In this document: piece after piece, positions 19,377 to 27,748 of the stretch
Layout of the letters: each line of letters opens with the position of its first letter
Position numbering within the stretch: position 1 is the first letter of the stretch
NCBI RefSeq assembly: GCF_018130465.1
Contig: NZ_JAFCKJ010000003.1
Coordinates: forward strand, 248,001-312,000
Origin: Bradyrhizobium canariense
GTDB lineage: Bacteria > Pseudomonadota > Alphaproteobacteria > Rhizobiales > Xanthobacteraceae
Length of the DNA stretch: 64,000 nucleotides
Direction of reading: 5' to 3'
The notes under the pieces: model-generated
Seen by the model: the letters and a program-made list of their open reading frames with translations, nothing else
What the model was told of the DNA's origin: nothing
Database searches by the model: none
Position numbers and translations under genes: made by a program

Positions 19377-20552
19377 TCATTTTGCCCCCTGTGACGCAGA
19401 CGACGACTTCCCGGCAGAGCCGTCGCGACTGCTTTGATCGGCATGTTTCACCGATGTGGAATACATCGGCATCAGCACGCGGAAGGTGGTCTTCCGCGGC
19501 TGAGATTCGCATTCGATGATGCCCCCGTGATCCCCGATGATCTTTGCGACCAGCGCGAGGCCCAGACCCGAGCCGGTCTGCTTGGTGGTCACGAAGGGAT
19601 CGAACAGGTTGGGCAGAAGATCGTCAGGCACGCCTGGTCCGTTGTCCTTCACGCAGAATTCGAGCGGCAGGGATACACGGGATTTTTGACCGGGGACTGA
19701 CAGGCGCACGCCGGGACGAAACGCGGTGGTGAGCTGGATTTCGCCGTCGGGAACGTCGATCAGCGCTTCAGCGGCGTTCTTCACGAGGTTGAGGAACACC
19801 TGGATCAGCTGGTCCTGGTTCGCCAGCACCGGCGGCAGCGAGGGATCGTAGTCTTCGACGAAGCGGATGTTGCGGGCAAAGCCGGACTGCGCCAGCCGTT
19901 TGACGTGATCGAGCACCGAATGGATGTTGACGGGGCCGCGCACCACGGGGCGCTCGTCGCCGAACACCTCCATGCGGTCGACCAGCGTCACGATGCGGTC
20001 GGCCTCGTCGCAGATCAGCCGCGTCAGCATGCGGTCTTCCGAGGAGGCCTGCTGCTCCAGGAGCTGTGCCGCGCCGCGGATGCCCGAGAGCGGGTTCTTG
20101 ATCTCGTGCGCCAGCATCGCGGCGAGCGCGATCACCGAGCGCGCGGCGCTGCGATGGGTGAGCTGCCGGTCCATCTTGTCGGCGATGGAGCGCTCCTGAA
20201 GCATCACCACGATATGGCCGGGCCGTTCCGTGATCGGGGCAACGTGCAGATCGACCTGGCGGTCTCCGCCCATGCGCGGCGTGCCCAGATCGACCTTGTA
20301 TTCGTTGACAGGTGCGTTCGACGAACGCACCTGGTCGATCAGCGCCAGCAAGGGGCTGCCGAACGGCACCAGCTCTTTCAGCGACTGCCGCTTCAAAAAT
20401 TGCGTCGAGATATCGAAGAAGGCTTCGGTTGCGATGTTGGCGGCGACGATCTTGCCGTCCGGCCCGATCATGAGCACGGGATTGGGAAGCGCGTCCAGGA
20501 TGGCATCGCTGTCGGACGGAACCGGCCGACGATGTTCAGCGGCTGAGCTCAT
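19377..20552 (-). CDS. ntrB: Nitrogen regulation sensor kinase NtrB
   Basis: 391 residues, soluble. N-terminal PAS domain ('[22 protein letters not shown]'), HisKA with the acceptor His in '[25 protein letters not shown]' near residue 140, and HATPase with '[10 protein letters not shown]' and '[18 protein letters not shown]'. NtrB phosphorylates or dephosphorylates NtrC under control of the PII protein. ATG 20552 was chosen because GGAG lies about ten bases upstream and it overlaps the dusB stop by four bases (ATGA), a normal coupled arrangement; a start five codons earlier is also in frame. dusB-ntrB-ntrC is the classic nifR3-ntrBC operon of Rhizobiales. Confidence 0.96.
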   Translation of the reverse strand: MSSAAEHRRPVPSDSDAILDALPNPVLMIGPDGKIVAANIATEAFFDISTQFLKRQSLKELVPFGSPLLALIDQVRSSNAPVNEYKVDLGTPRMGGDRQVDLHVAPITERPGHIVVMLQERSIADKMDRQLTHRSAARSVIALAAMLAHEIKNPLSGIRGAAQLLEQQASSEDRMLTRLICDEADRIVTLVDRMEVFGDERPVVRGPVNIHSVLDHVKRLAQSGFARNIRFVEDYDPSLPPVLANQDQLIQVFLNLVKNAAEALIDVPDGEIQLTTAFRPGVRLSVPGQKSRVSLPLEFCVKDNGPGVPDDLLPNLFDPFVTTKQTGSGLGLALVAKIIGDHGGIIECESQPRKTTFRVLMPMYSTSVKHADQSSRDGSAGKSSSASQGAK

Positions 20553-21625
20553 GCAGCAGCGCTCCATGCGAAGTCGTCGAAGGCATCTTGCAGTGACTGG
20601 TGGACGAGGCGCGGATCCTCCGAGGTGAGGATCTTCTGGCGCCAGGATTTCAGCTTCTCGGCCGGCGCACGGCTCACATCGCCCGCGACGTCGAGCGCCC
20701 AGCCGAGATGTTTTCGCGCGTGCCGCAGACCGACGCGCAGGCCGTAGAGCGTGCAGACGCCTTCATAAAGAGTGCGGACATAATGCAGCTGGGTCTCGAG
20801 CGACGGCGTGGCTTCCGCCGCCCCGCCCTTGAGGCGGCGGCCGATCTGGCCGGGCAGCCAGGGCCGGCCCTGCGCGCCGCGGCCGATCATCACGGCATCG
20901 GCGCCGGAGGCTTCGAGCGCCGCGAGCGCCTTCTCGTAAGTCGTGATGTCGCCATTGACGACGAGCGGAATGGAGATCGCCTCGCGCACGGCGCGGATCG
21001 CGTCCCAATCGGCCTCGCCCTTGTAGAACTGGCAGCGGGTGCGGCCGTGCACGGTGACGAGCTTGATGCCCGATGCTTCCGCGCGCCGCGCCAGTTCCGG
21101 CGCGTTGCGGGTGCGGTCGTCCCAGCCGAGCCGCATCTTCAGCGTCACCGGCACCTTCACCGCCGCGATCGTCGCTTCGATCAGGCCGACGGCGTGGTCG
21201 AGGTCGCGCATCAAGGCGGAACCGGACTGGCCGCCGGTGATGTGACGGGCCGGACAGCCCATGTTGATGTCGATGATGTCGGCGCCCTCGGCTTCGGCGA
21301 TCCGGGCGCCCTCCGCCATCCAATGCGTCTCGCAACCGGCGAGCTGGACCACGTGCGGACCGATTCCGGTGGCTTCGCAGCGCAACCGGGACATCCGATG
21401 GCCGTTGGCGAGTTCGTCGCTGGCCGTCATTTCGGAAACGACGAGACCGGCGCCCAGCTCGGCGGCCAGCCGGCGGACGGGCGAGTCCGTCACCCCCGAC
21501 ATCGGCGCCAGGAAGACCGGGGTGGCGACATCAATATCGCCAATTTTCAACGGCTTAGAGCCTGATACTGCCGAGCCGGTCACAGGGGTCTCGTTGCGTA
21601 GGCAGGGCCTCATCGCGCCTGCCAT
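20549..21625 (-). CDS. dusB: tRNA-dihydrouridine synthase (NifR3)
   Basis: 358 residues of an FMN-dependent TIM barrel. The Dus signature '[24 protein letters not shown]' is near residue 120 with the catalytic Cys in GCPA; '[18 protein letters not shown]' and '[36 protein letters not shown]' follow as expected. It reduces uridine in the tRNA D-loop. In older Rhizobiales literature this is nifR3, the first gene of the ntrBC operon. ATG codons at 21625 and 21613 are both possible; conserved sequence starts only around residue 27. It is divergent from ispDF across 207 bases. Confidence 0.95.
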   Translation of the reverse strand: MAGAMRPCLRNETPVTGSAVSGSKPLKIGDIDVATPVFLAPMSGVTDSPVRRLAAELGAGLVVSEMTASDELANGHRMSRLRCEATGIGPHVVQLAGCETHWMAEGARIAEAEGADIIDINMGCPARHITGGQSGSALMRDLDHAVGLIEATIAAVKVPVTLKMRLGWDDRTRNAPELARRAEASGIKLVTVHGRTRCQFYKGEADWDAIRAVREAISIPLVVNGDITTYEKALAALEASGADAVMIGRGAQGRPWLPGQIGRRLKGGAAEATPSLETQLHYVRTLYEGVCTLYGLRVGLRHARKHLGWALDVAGDVSRAPAEKLKSWRQKILTSEDPRLVHQSLQDAFDDFAWSAAA

Positions 21626-21832
21626 GACCTATCTTGCGCACAATTCTTGTGCAGTCAAGCGTCATGCCTACAGTTTAGACAGTTCTGCAAATCTTTCAAG
21701 TGCAGTGCAACAAAATGCTGTTTCCCACAATCCGGGGAAACCCCCTTTTTTTGCGGGCCTGCCGTGCTAGAGGCATGCGGCAATCACCCCACTCCCCGGC
21801 TCTCTTCATCACCAAATGAGTATTTGAGTCCT

Positions 21833-23014
21833 ATGGCGAAATCACAGCGCACCGCAGTTGTTCTCGTCGCGGCCGGACGCGGCCTGCGCGCAGGCGCCGG
21901 TGGTCCCAAGCAATATCGCGAAATCGGCGGTGTGCCGGTGATCTATCGCGCCATGGAGGCCTTCAGCCGCCACGCGGATGTGTTCGCGGTTCAGCCGGTC
22001 GTGAACCCCGACGACAGCGCCATGTTCACGGCAGCGGTCGCAGGGCTCAGCCACGAGCCGCCGACCAGCGGCGGCGCGACCCGGCAGGCCTCGGTGCTCG
22101 CCGGTCTTGAAGCGCTCGCCAGGCACAAGCCCGACATCGTCCTGATCCACGACGCCGCACGCCCCTTCGTCTCGGAAGGCGTGATCACCCGCGCGATCGA
22201 TGCGGCCAGCCGCACCGGCGCCGCGATCCCCGCCGTTCCCGTCACCGACACCATCAAGGTCACCGGCGCGAACGGCAATGTCGAGGACACGCCGGACCGG
22301 GCGCGGTTGCGAATCGCACAGACGCCGCAATCCTTTCGTTTCGACGTCATCCTCGAAGCGCATCGTCGCGCGGCCAAGGACGGGCGCAGCGATTTCACCG
22401 ACGATGCCGCGATTGCCGAATGGGCGGGATTGACCGTTGCAACCTTTGAAGGCGATGTTGCCAATATGAAGCTCACCACTCCCGAGGATTTCGTGCGCGA
22501 GGAAGCGCGGCTGGCCAGCCTGCTCGGCGACATCAGGACCGGCACGGGCTACGACGTGCACGCCTTCGGCGAAGGCGACCACCTCATGATCTGCGGCGTG
22601 CGCGTGCCGCACACCAAGGGCTTCCTGGCCCATTCCGACGGCGATGTCGGCCTGCATGCGCTGGTCGACGCCATCCTCGGCGCGCTCGCCGACGGCGACA
22701 TCGGGTCGCACTTTCCGCCCAGCGACGCGAAGTGGAAGGGCGCCTCCTCCGACCAGTTTTTGAAATACGCCATCGAGCGCGTCACCCAGCGTGGCGGCCG
22801 CATCGCCAATCTCGAGGTGACGATGATCTGCGAGCGGCCGAAGATCGGCCCCTTGCGCGACACCATGCGCGCGCGCATCGCCGAGATTTCCGGCGTCGAC
22901 GTCTCCCGCGTCGCCGTGAAGGCGACGACCAGCGAGCGGCTCGGCTTCACCGGCCGCGAGGAAGGCATCGCGGCCACCGCGAGCGCCACCATCCGCTTGC
23001 CCTGGAGTGTCTAG
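21833..23014 (+). CDS. ispDF: Bifunctional IspD/IspF isoprenoid enzyme
   Basis: 393 residues in two domains. Residues 1-225 are IspD (CDP-ME synthase), with the nucleotide loop '[20 protein letters not shown]' and '[10 protein letters not shown]'. Residues 230-393 are IspF (MEcPP synthase), with '[24 protein letters not shown]' holding the zinc ligands D and H, then '[26 protein letters not shown]' and '[19 protein letters not shown]'. It carries out two non-adjacent steps of the MEP pathway to IPP. The fused form is usual in alphaproteobacteria. ATG 21833 begins [15 protein letters not shown]; upstream in-frame sequence is Cys/Phe-rich and unlike the family. Confidence 0.96.
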   Translation: MAKSQRTAVVLVAAGRGLRAGAGGPKQYREIGGVPVIYRAMEAFSRHADVFAVQPVVNPDDSAMFTAAVAGLSHEPPTSGGATRQASVLAGLEALARHKPDIVLIHDAARPFVSEGVITRAIDAASRTGAAIPAVPVTDTIKVTGANGNVEDTPDRARLRIAQTPQSFRFDVILEAHRRAAKDGRSDFTDDAAIAEWAGLTVATFEGDVANMKLTTPEDFVREEARLASLLGDIRTGTGYDVHAFGEGDHLMICGVRVPHTKGFLAHSDGDVGLHALVDAILGALADGDIGSHFPPSDAKWKGASSDQFLKYAIERVTQRGGRIANLEVTMICERPKIGPLRDTMRARIAEISGVDVSRVAVKATTSERLGFTGREEGIAATASATIRLPWSV

Positions 23015-23017
23015 GCC

Positions 23018-23626
23018 ATGGCCGGCAGCGACGCACGCGCCCTCTCCCGCTCGCTGCTCGATCTGTGCCGGATGCGCAAGCTGACGATCGCGACCGCGGA
23101 GTCCTGCACCGGCGGCCTGGTTGCCGGCGCGCTGACCGACATCCCCGGCTCGTCCGATGTCATCGATCGCGGCTTCGTCACCTATTCCAATGACGCCAAG
23201 CGCGCGATGTTAGGGGTCGAGGCGAGCACGCTGACGAATTTCGGCGCCGTCAGCAAGGAGACGGCAACGGCGATGGCAGTCGGCGCGCTGGAGCGTGCCG
23301 GCGTCGATCTTGCGGTCGCCATCACCGGCATTGCCGGCCCCGGCGGCGCCACGCCTGGCAAGCCGGTCGGCCTCGTCCACTTCGCCGCCGCCGCGCGCGA
23401 CGGTCGCATCGTTCACCGCGAGCATCGCTTCGGCGCCATCGGCCGCACCGCCGTGCGTCAGCGCTCGGTCGTCGAGGCGCTGCGCATGCTGATGGATCTC
23501 GCCCGCGGCCCAGCCCAGGCCAAGCCGAAACGCGCCGCCGCCGCAACCCGCCTTCGCCCCCGCGTCACCCGCTCGCCGCGCCGGCATGCCGCAAAGCGCA
23601 GGACGCCGCGGTCGCCGCGGGGTTGA
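23018..23626 (+). CDS. CinA C-terminal family protein (PncC-type NMN amidase)
   Basis: 202 residues. The first ~160 form the CinA-C domain: 'TIATAESCTGGLVAGALTDIPGSSDVIDRGFVTYSNDAK' with the catalytic Ser in AESCTGG, 'FGAVSKETATAMAVGAL' and 'VAITGIAGPGGATPGKPVGLVHFA'. The family deamidates nicotinamide mononucleotide to nicotinic acid mononucleotide in pyridine-nucleotide recycling. The final ~40 residues are Arg/Ala/Pro-rich ('KPKRAAAATRLRPRVTRSPRR') and look disordered and nucleic-acid-like, an extension seen in this group. It starts three bases after the ispDF stop, so it is in the same operon. Confidence 0.9.
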   Translation: MAGSDARALSRSLLDLCRMRKLTIATAESCTGGLVAGALTDIPGSSDVIDRGFVTYSNDAKRAMLGVEASTLTNFGAVSKETATAMAVGALERAGVDLAVAITGIAGPGGATPGKPVGLVHFAAAARDGRIVHREHRFGAIGRTAVRQRSVVEALRMLMDLARGPAQAKPKRAAAATRLRPRVTRSPRRHAAKRRTPRSPRG

Positions 23627-23644
23627 GCCAGGCAACCGCCACCG

Positions 23645-24078
23645 TCAGTCAGCCGGAATGAAGCGGAGCGTGCCGGCCCGCCGCGTCGGCTGACCAGTGT
23701 CGTTGGTGTGATTGATGCCATCCATGACCGGCACCTCGGTGAAATCGAACGGGCTTGCCCCGTCCAGGCAGGCGACGTTGACGGCATAGAGAGATTGGTC
23801 GGATCGTCGCTGATGGTGCGTGTAGATTCCGCAGCGGGAGCAGAAGAAGTGCTGCGCTGATCCGGTATGGAAGCGGTAGCTTGTGAGCGCATCCTCGCCC
23901 TGAAGGAACTTGATCCCGCCCATTTCCGCCATGACAACGACGGCGCCGCGCATGCGGCAGTAAGAGCAAGTGCAGCGGCGGATCGAATTGAAGCCCTCAC
24001 TGAGCGTCACCTCGAATGCACCGCTCCGCAATGGCACTGGCCAGCCCGAACGTTTGTGTCGCCCACCATGTTGCCCAT
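23645..24078 (-). pseudogene. GFA-family gene broken by a frameshift
   Basis: GFA (CENP-V/glutathione-dependent formaldehyde-activating-like) proteins bind zinc through a GxCHCG motif near the N-terminus and CxxC motifs later. From ATG 24078 the frame reads MGNMVGDTNVRAGQCHCGAV, exactly the family start, but then runs into a stop at 24007-24009. The rest of the protein (FEVTLSEGF, then RRCTCSYCRMRGAVVV, FFCSRCGIYTHHQRRS, PVMDGINH, to the stop at 23645) lies in another frame, entered by skipping one base around 24016-24020. Loss of a single base there explains it. So the gene is either a recent pseudogene or a sequencing error. The start is preceded by three copies of a Shine-Dalgarno-bearing repeat. 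Confidence 0.85.
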
Positions 24079-24117
24079 GTCTCCTGTTGAGGTCTCCTGT
24101 TGAGGTCTCCTGTTGAG
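24079..24117 (-). repeat. Three tandem 13-base repeats carrying a ribosome-binding site
   Basis: On the minus strand CTCAACAGGAGAC occurs three times without a mismatch (24105-24117, 24092-24104, 24079-24091), directly before the GFA ATG. Each copy has AGGAG, so the Shine-Dalgarno sequence is triplicated. On the plus strand the unit is GTCTCCTGTTGAG. Confidence 0.9.
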
Positions 24118-24233
24118 GTCGCTTGTACGATATCCCAGATTGGGAAACCAAGCCCTTCACGCGGCCGCGAGCGGCATTCCACGCGAACGGTCCCGCAGCC
24201 CGGATGGAGCGAAGCGCATCCGAGCCACAAGAC

Positions 24234-24812
24234 CTTGCGTTGCCCGTCGGGCAAAATACGCCGGGGCTCGGTCAATCACGGCCGGCGAAAATATTCGCCT
24301 TTACAGAAATTCTGATTTATCGCATCATCCTGCCACCTCATCCCTGTCAGAGGGGCGTATCGCGATCGTCACGAAACGCGGGATGAGCTGCGGTGGACGC
24401 TAGTCCCATCGGCGCGGCAGATTTCGCAGGGCGGGAAACCGTGAGCGAAGGCGTCGCGCGCACGACCGGTGCGGCTCTCGCGTACGGCAAAACCGTGTCG
24501 TCCTGACGCCCGGGGTCTGTGCGTCAAGTCTTGTGGTGATGCGGGCGGCCCGACCGGGCACGCGCATCAGCGATCCATGAGGCGACGGGGGCAATAGTGC
24601 ATCGCTCCCCGGGGAGAGCTCGGCATAAGCCGTAAAACCACTGCGCAGGGAAGGCCGGTTGTTTGGCTTCATCTGTATGCCGCTGTGCAGCCTCTTGTAG
24701 CGCAACCTTCGCACAGTGGACCGGGGGGGCCAGCCGGCACCCGGTCTTCCCTGCGCCCTCTGACAGGAGGGTGTCGAGACAAAGCAAAGCTCGGGCGAAG
24801 ATGCGTCGCGAG
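24234..24812 (-). repeat. Long dispersed repeat, copy 1
   Basis: This ~580-base stretch matches 44185-44762 in the opposite orientation, with long identical runs: for example the region around GGGCGTCAGGACGACACGGT and the run with CCCTCTGACAGGGATGAGGT. Several frames through it stay open and encode Arg/Pro/Ser-rich sequence (including a 139-codon frame on the minus strand, 24400-24819), but similarity to the second copy is maintained at the nucleotide level, with small insertions that shift frame, so I treat it as a non-coding repeat. It separates the broken GFA gene from the cytochrome operon. Confidence 0.85.
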
Positions 24813-25003
24813 ACTGCAAACCTGTGTTTGCTTTTCAAAATGCACGCAAATTTTGTCGAAACCGATCGGGATCGCAAATGTGCAACCGCGACCAAACGTC
24901 ATCGGTCCCTTCCCGTCTTGCGCGCGACTATATTGGCGCAATAATGCCGCTCTACGTTGTGACCGGGAATCAACCCGGCCCAACCTCCTGGAGGGCGACG
25001 AGA
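24813..25003 (+). promoter_or_regulatory. Leader region of the cytochrome/oxidase operon
   Basis: About 190 bases between the long repeat and the GTG of the first cytochrome gene, presumably holding the operon promoter. I see no convincing FixK/FNR box: the nearest candidate (TTGTG...ATCAA at about 24957-24973) has the wrong spacing. Confidence 0.35.
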
Positions 25004-25720
25004 GTGTTCGCTCGCTACACCGCACCAGCAATCGCCATTGCCATTTTGGCCACCTTGGTCGCCGTCGACGGTGCGGCCGCGCAAACCGTCAATCAGCCGC
25101 CGGATACGATGGCGGCGCGGGTGGAGGCTTGCACGCCCTGTCACGGCAACAAGGGCGAAGGCACCAGCGACGTCTACTTTCCACGTCTCGCAGGCAAGCC
25201 CGCCGGCTATCTCTACAACCAGCTCCTCGCCTTCCGCAGCGGCCGGCGCAAATACCCGCCGATGAACTATCTGCTGGAGTTTCTGCCCGATCCCTACCTG
25301 GAGGCGATGGCGGAATATTTTGCCAGCGAGCACCCGCCGCTGCCGCAGCCCGCGCCGAGCGAGGTCAGCAAGGACGTGCTGGCGCAGGGCGAGCTGCTCG
25401 CCACCAGCGGCGATGCCGGCCGCAACATTCCGGCCTGCGTGAGCTGCCATGGCCCGGGACTGACGGGCATGCAGCCGGGCATCCCCGGCCTGCTGGGCCT
25501 GCGCGCCAATTATATCAGCGCCCAGCTCGGCGGCTGGCGTTATGGCACCCGCACCGCGAAATCGCCTGATTGCATGCAGCTCGTCGCCGGGCACCTGACC
25601 GAGGCGGACGTCACGGCCGTCGCCGCCTGGCTTGCGACGCGTCCCGCCCCCGCCAACCCGGCCCCCGTGCCGAAAGGCACCTACGCGCTGCCATTCGGCT
25701 GCGGTAGCCAGCCCAACTGA
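25004..25720 (+). CDS. Periplasmic dihaem cytochrome c
   Basis: 238 residues. A signal peptide (MFARYTAPAIAIAILATLVA, then VDGAAA) is followed by two cytochrome c domains with haem sites CTPCH (in 'VEACTPCHGNKGEG') and CVSCH (in 'IPACVSCHGPGLTG'), each with a later Met as possible axial ligand ('YPPMNYLLEFL'). The start is GTG 25004, with GGAGG nine bases upstream and the signal peptide right behind it; an ATG 20 codons earlier would bury the signal. It resembles class-I c-type cytochromes of the c4/c553 kind and is the first gene of the oxidase operon, so it should deliver electrons to the oxidase. Confidence 0.9.
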   Translation: MFARYTAPAIAIAILATLVAVDGAAAQTVNQPPDTMAARVEACTPCHGNKGEGTSDVYFPRLAGKPAGYLYNQLLAFRSGRRKYPPMNYLLEFLPDPYLEAMAEYFASEHPPLPQPAPSEVSKDVLAQGELLATSGDAGRNIPACVSCHGPGLTGMQPGIPGLLGLRANYISAQLGGWRYGTRTAKSPDCMQLVAGHLTEADVTAVAAWLATRPAPANPAPVPKGTYALPFGCGSQPN

Positions 25721-25728
25721 CGAGGCGG

Positions 25729-26991
25729 ATGATGGGCTCGAAACTGTCGATCACACTCTTATCCATCCAGTTGCTCGCCCTCGCCGCGTTCACCACGGCA
25801 GCAGCAGCGCAGGACAAAGACAAGACTGGCGATATCATCGCGCGCGGCGAGTATCTTGCCCGTGCAGGCGACTGCACCGCCTGCCACACCGCGCCGGAAG
25901 GCCGTCTGTTTGCCGGCGGCCGTGCCATGCCGACCCCGTTCGGCACGCTCTACACCTCCAACGTCACGCCCGATCCGGAGACCGGCATCGGCAAGTGGAG
26001 CGCCGACGACTTCTACAAGACCATGCACAACGGCCGTTTCCCGGACGGCGGGTTGCTCTACCCGGCGATGCCGTTTGCGTCCTACACCAAGGTCACGCGC
26101 GCCGACAGCGACGCGATCTTCGCCTATCTGCGCTCGATTGCGCCGGTGAACCAGAAGAACAAGCCGCACGAGTTGCGTTTCCCTTACGACAACCGCCAGC
26201 TCATCCTCGGCTGGCGTACGCTGTTCTTCAGCGAGGGCGAGTTCAAGCCCGATCCGAAAAAATCGGCGGAATGGAATCGCGGCGCCTATCTGGTCGAGGG
26301 CCTCGGCCATTGCGGCATGTGCCATTCGCCGATCAACGCGCTCGGCGGCACCTCGCAATCGGACGCGTTCAAAGGCGGCCTGATCCCGATGCAGAACTGG
26401 TACGCGCCCTCGCTGACCTCGAACCGCGAGGCCGGGCTCGGCGACTGGAGCATCAAGGACATCACGGATTTGCTCCAGACCGGCGTCTCCATGCGCGGCG
26501 TGGTTTACGGCCCGATGGCCGAGGTTGTGCACAACAGCCTGCAATATCTCAACGACGAGGACACCAGGGCGATGGCGGTCTACCTCAAGGGTATCGCGGA
26601 GCCCTCGCCTCCGCCGGCGGCGAGCTCGGCACTGTCGACCACCGAGAGCAGCCTGCTGATCAGCCTCGGCAAGACCGTCTACGACAAGAATTGCGCGAGC
26701 TGTCATGGCACCCAGGGCGAAGGCAAGCCACCGCACTGGCCGCCGCTCGCCAACAACCAGTCGATCGAGATGCAGTCGGCGGTCAACCCGATCCGCATGG
26801 TGCTCAATGGCGGCTATCCTCCGGGCACCAAGGGCAATCCGATGCCCTACGGCATGCCGCCCTTCGCCGGCCTTCTCTCCGACAACGAGGTCGCCGCCGT
26901 CGTCTCCTACATCCGCACCGCCTGGGGCAATCGCGGCACGCCGGTCTCGGCGCGCGAGGCCAACGAGCTGCGCTCGGCACCGCTGAACTGA
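25729..26991 (+). CDS. Trihaem cytochrome c (dehydrogenase-subunit type)
   Basis: 420 residues with signal peptide (MMGSKLSITLLSIQLLALAA, then FTTAAAAQ) and three haem sites: CTACH near residue 46, CGMCH near 196 and CASCH near 323. The spacing and 'RGEYLARAGDCTACHTAPEGRLFAGGRAMPTPFGTLYTSNVTPD' match the membrane-associated cytochrome c subunits of alcohol or gluconate dehydrogenases. No such dehydrogenase is in the operon, so here it may act as a wire between another donor and the oxidase. It follows the dihaem gene by eight bases, with GAGGCGG before the ATG. Confidence 0.92.
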   Translation: MMGSKLSITLLSIQLLALAAFTTAAAAQDKDKTGDIIARGEYLARAGDCTACHTAPEGRLFAGGRAMPTPFGTLYTSNVTPDPETGIGKWSADDFYKTMHNGRFPDGGLLYPAMPFASYTKVTRADSDAIFAYLRSIAPVNQKNKPHELRFPYDNRQLILGWRTLFFSEGEFKPDPKKSAEWNRGAYLVEGLGHCGMCHSPINALGGTSQSDAFKGGLIPMQNWYAPSLTSNREAGLGDWSIKDITDLLQTGVSMRGVVYGPMAEVVHNSLQYLNDEDTRAMAVYLKGIAEPSPPPAASSALSTTESSLLISLGKTVYDKNCASCHGTQGEGKPPHWPPLANNQSIEMQSAVNPIRMVLNGGYPPGTKGNPMPYGMPPFAGLLSDNEVAAVVSYIRTAWGNRGTPVSAREANELRSAPLN

Positions 26992-26999
26992 GGGCCGCC

Positions 27000-27176
27000 A
27001 TGTTCAATTCCGATCCGCCGACCAGCCCAGCCGCCGCCGACCAGGCCGTCGAGGAGGTCGTTGCCCAGGGACCATCGGGCGCGATCGTGCTCGCCGGCAT
27101 CGCCACGGCCTGCGTGGTCGCGATGTGGCTCGCCTTCTATCTGTTCGTGTTCCTGCCGCGCGGGTCGCTGCAATGA
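27000..27176 (+). CDS. 58-residue single-helix oxidase subunit (subunit IIa-like)
   Basis: A small protein, MFNSDPPTSPAAADQAVEEV, then one membrane helix (GAIVLAGIATACVVAMWLAF, followed by YLFVFLPRGSLQ) ending in a short cytoplasmic or periplasmic tail. Its ATG is eight bases after the trihaem stop and its TGA overlaps the ATG of the subunit II gene (ATGA). B-type oxidases of the ba3 kind have a tiny single-helix subunit IIa, and the position just before subunit II fits; assignment is by position and topology, not clear sequence similarity. Confidence 0.75.
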   Translation: MFNSDPPTSPAAADQAVEEVVAQGPSGAIVLAGIATACVVAMWLAFYLFVFLPRGSLQ

Positions 27177-27748
27177 GCGCAGAGCAAACCCACGGCAACG
27201 GCAGCGCCAGCGCCGAGGTCGCCGCCCGCGTCGAGCGGCGCTGGGCCACTATCGCCGTGATCATCATCGTGATGATGGCGCTGCTGGCGGCGTTCGCCGG
27301 TATCCATCGTGCGACCATGCCGCAGGCGCGTGTCGAGACCACCGATCCGTCGCGGCTGCACCTCTCGGGCGAGTTCGTCGAGAGCAATCTCGGCAGCGTG
27401 CTCGAGGCCAATGGCAATGTGACCGTGCGCGCGATCGGGCAGCAATATTCCTTCACGCCGGCCTGCATCGTGGTGCCCGTGGACACGCCGATCACGCTGC
27501 GCGCCACCAGCGCCGACGTCGTCCACGGCATCCTGATCCAGGGCACCAACGTCAACACCATGCTGGTGCCGGGCTACATCTCCGAGCAGCTCATGCGCTT
27601 TACCAGGGCGGGCGACTATCTGATGCCCTGCCAGGAGTTTTGCAGCTTCGGCCACGAGGGCATGTGGGGCAAGGTCAAGGTGATCGACAGGACCGAATTC
27701 GCGAACCGCGCGAAGGGTGGCGGGAGGCTGAGCTGTGTTGGTCAATAG
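27173..27748 (+). CDS. Cytochrome c oxidase subunit II, ba3 type
   Basis: 191 residues with a single N-terminal membrane anchor (TIAVIIIVMMALLAAFAGIH, residues ~23-42) and a cupredoxin domain. The CuA centre is seen in 'VHGILIQGTNVN' (His) and 'CQEFCSFGHEGMW' (two Cys, His, Met). One anchor rather than two is the mark of B-type oxidases. It accepts electrons from cytochrome c in the periplasm and passes them to subunit I. ATG 27173 overlaps the stop of the small subunit gene; the stop TAG at 27746-27748 overlaps the start of subunit I by 14 bases. Confidence 0.93.
   Translation: MSAEQTHGNGSASAEVAARVERRWATIAVIIIVMMALLAAFAGIHRATMPQARVETTDPSRLHLSGEFVESNLGSVLEANGNVTVRAIGQQYSFTPACIVVPVDTPITLRATSADVVHGILIQGTNVNTMLVPGYISEQLMRFTRAGDYLMPCQEFCSFGHEGMWGKVKVIDRTEFANRAKGGGRLSCVGQ

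Noticed and set aside
24400-24819. 139-codon and 123-codon frames in the long repeat as genes
   Set aside because: The two repeat copies do not conserve the same frame and carry frame-shifting indels.
24950-24980. FixK/FNR box upstream of the oxidase operon
   Set aside because: Half-sites TTGTG and ATCAA are seven bases apart instead of four, and the first is imperfect.
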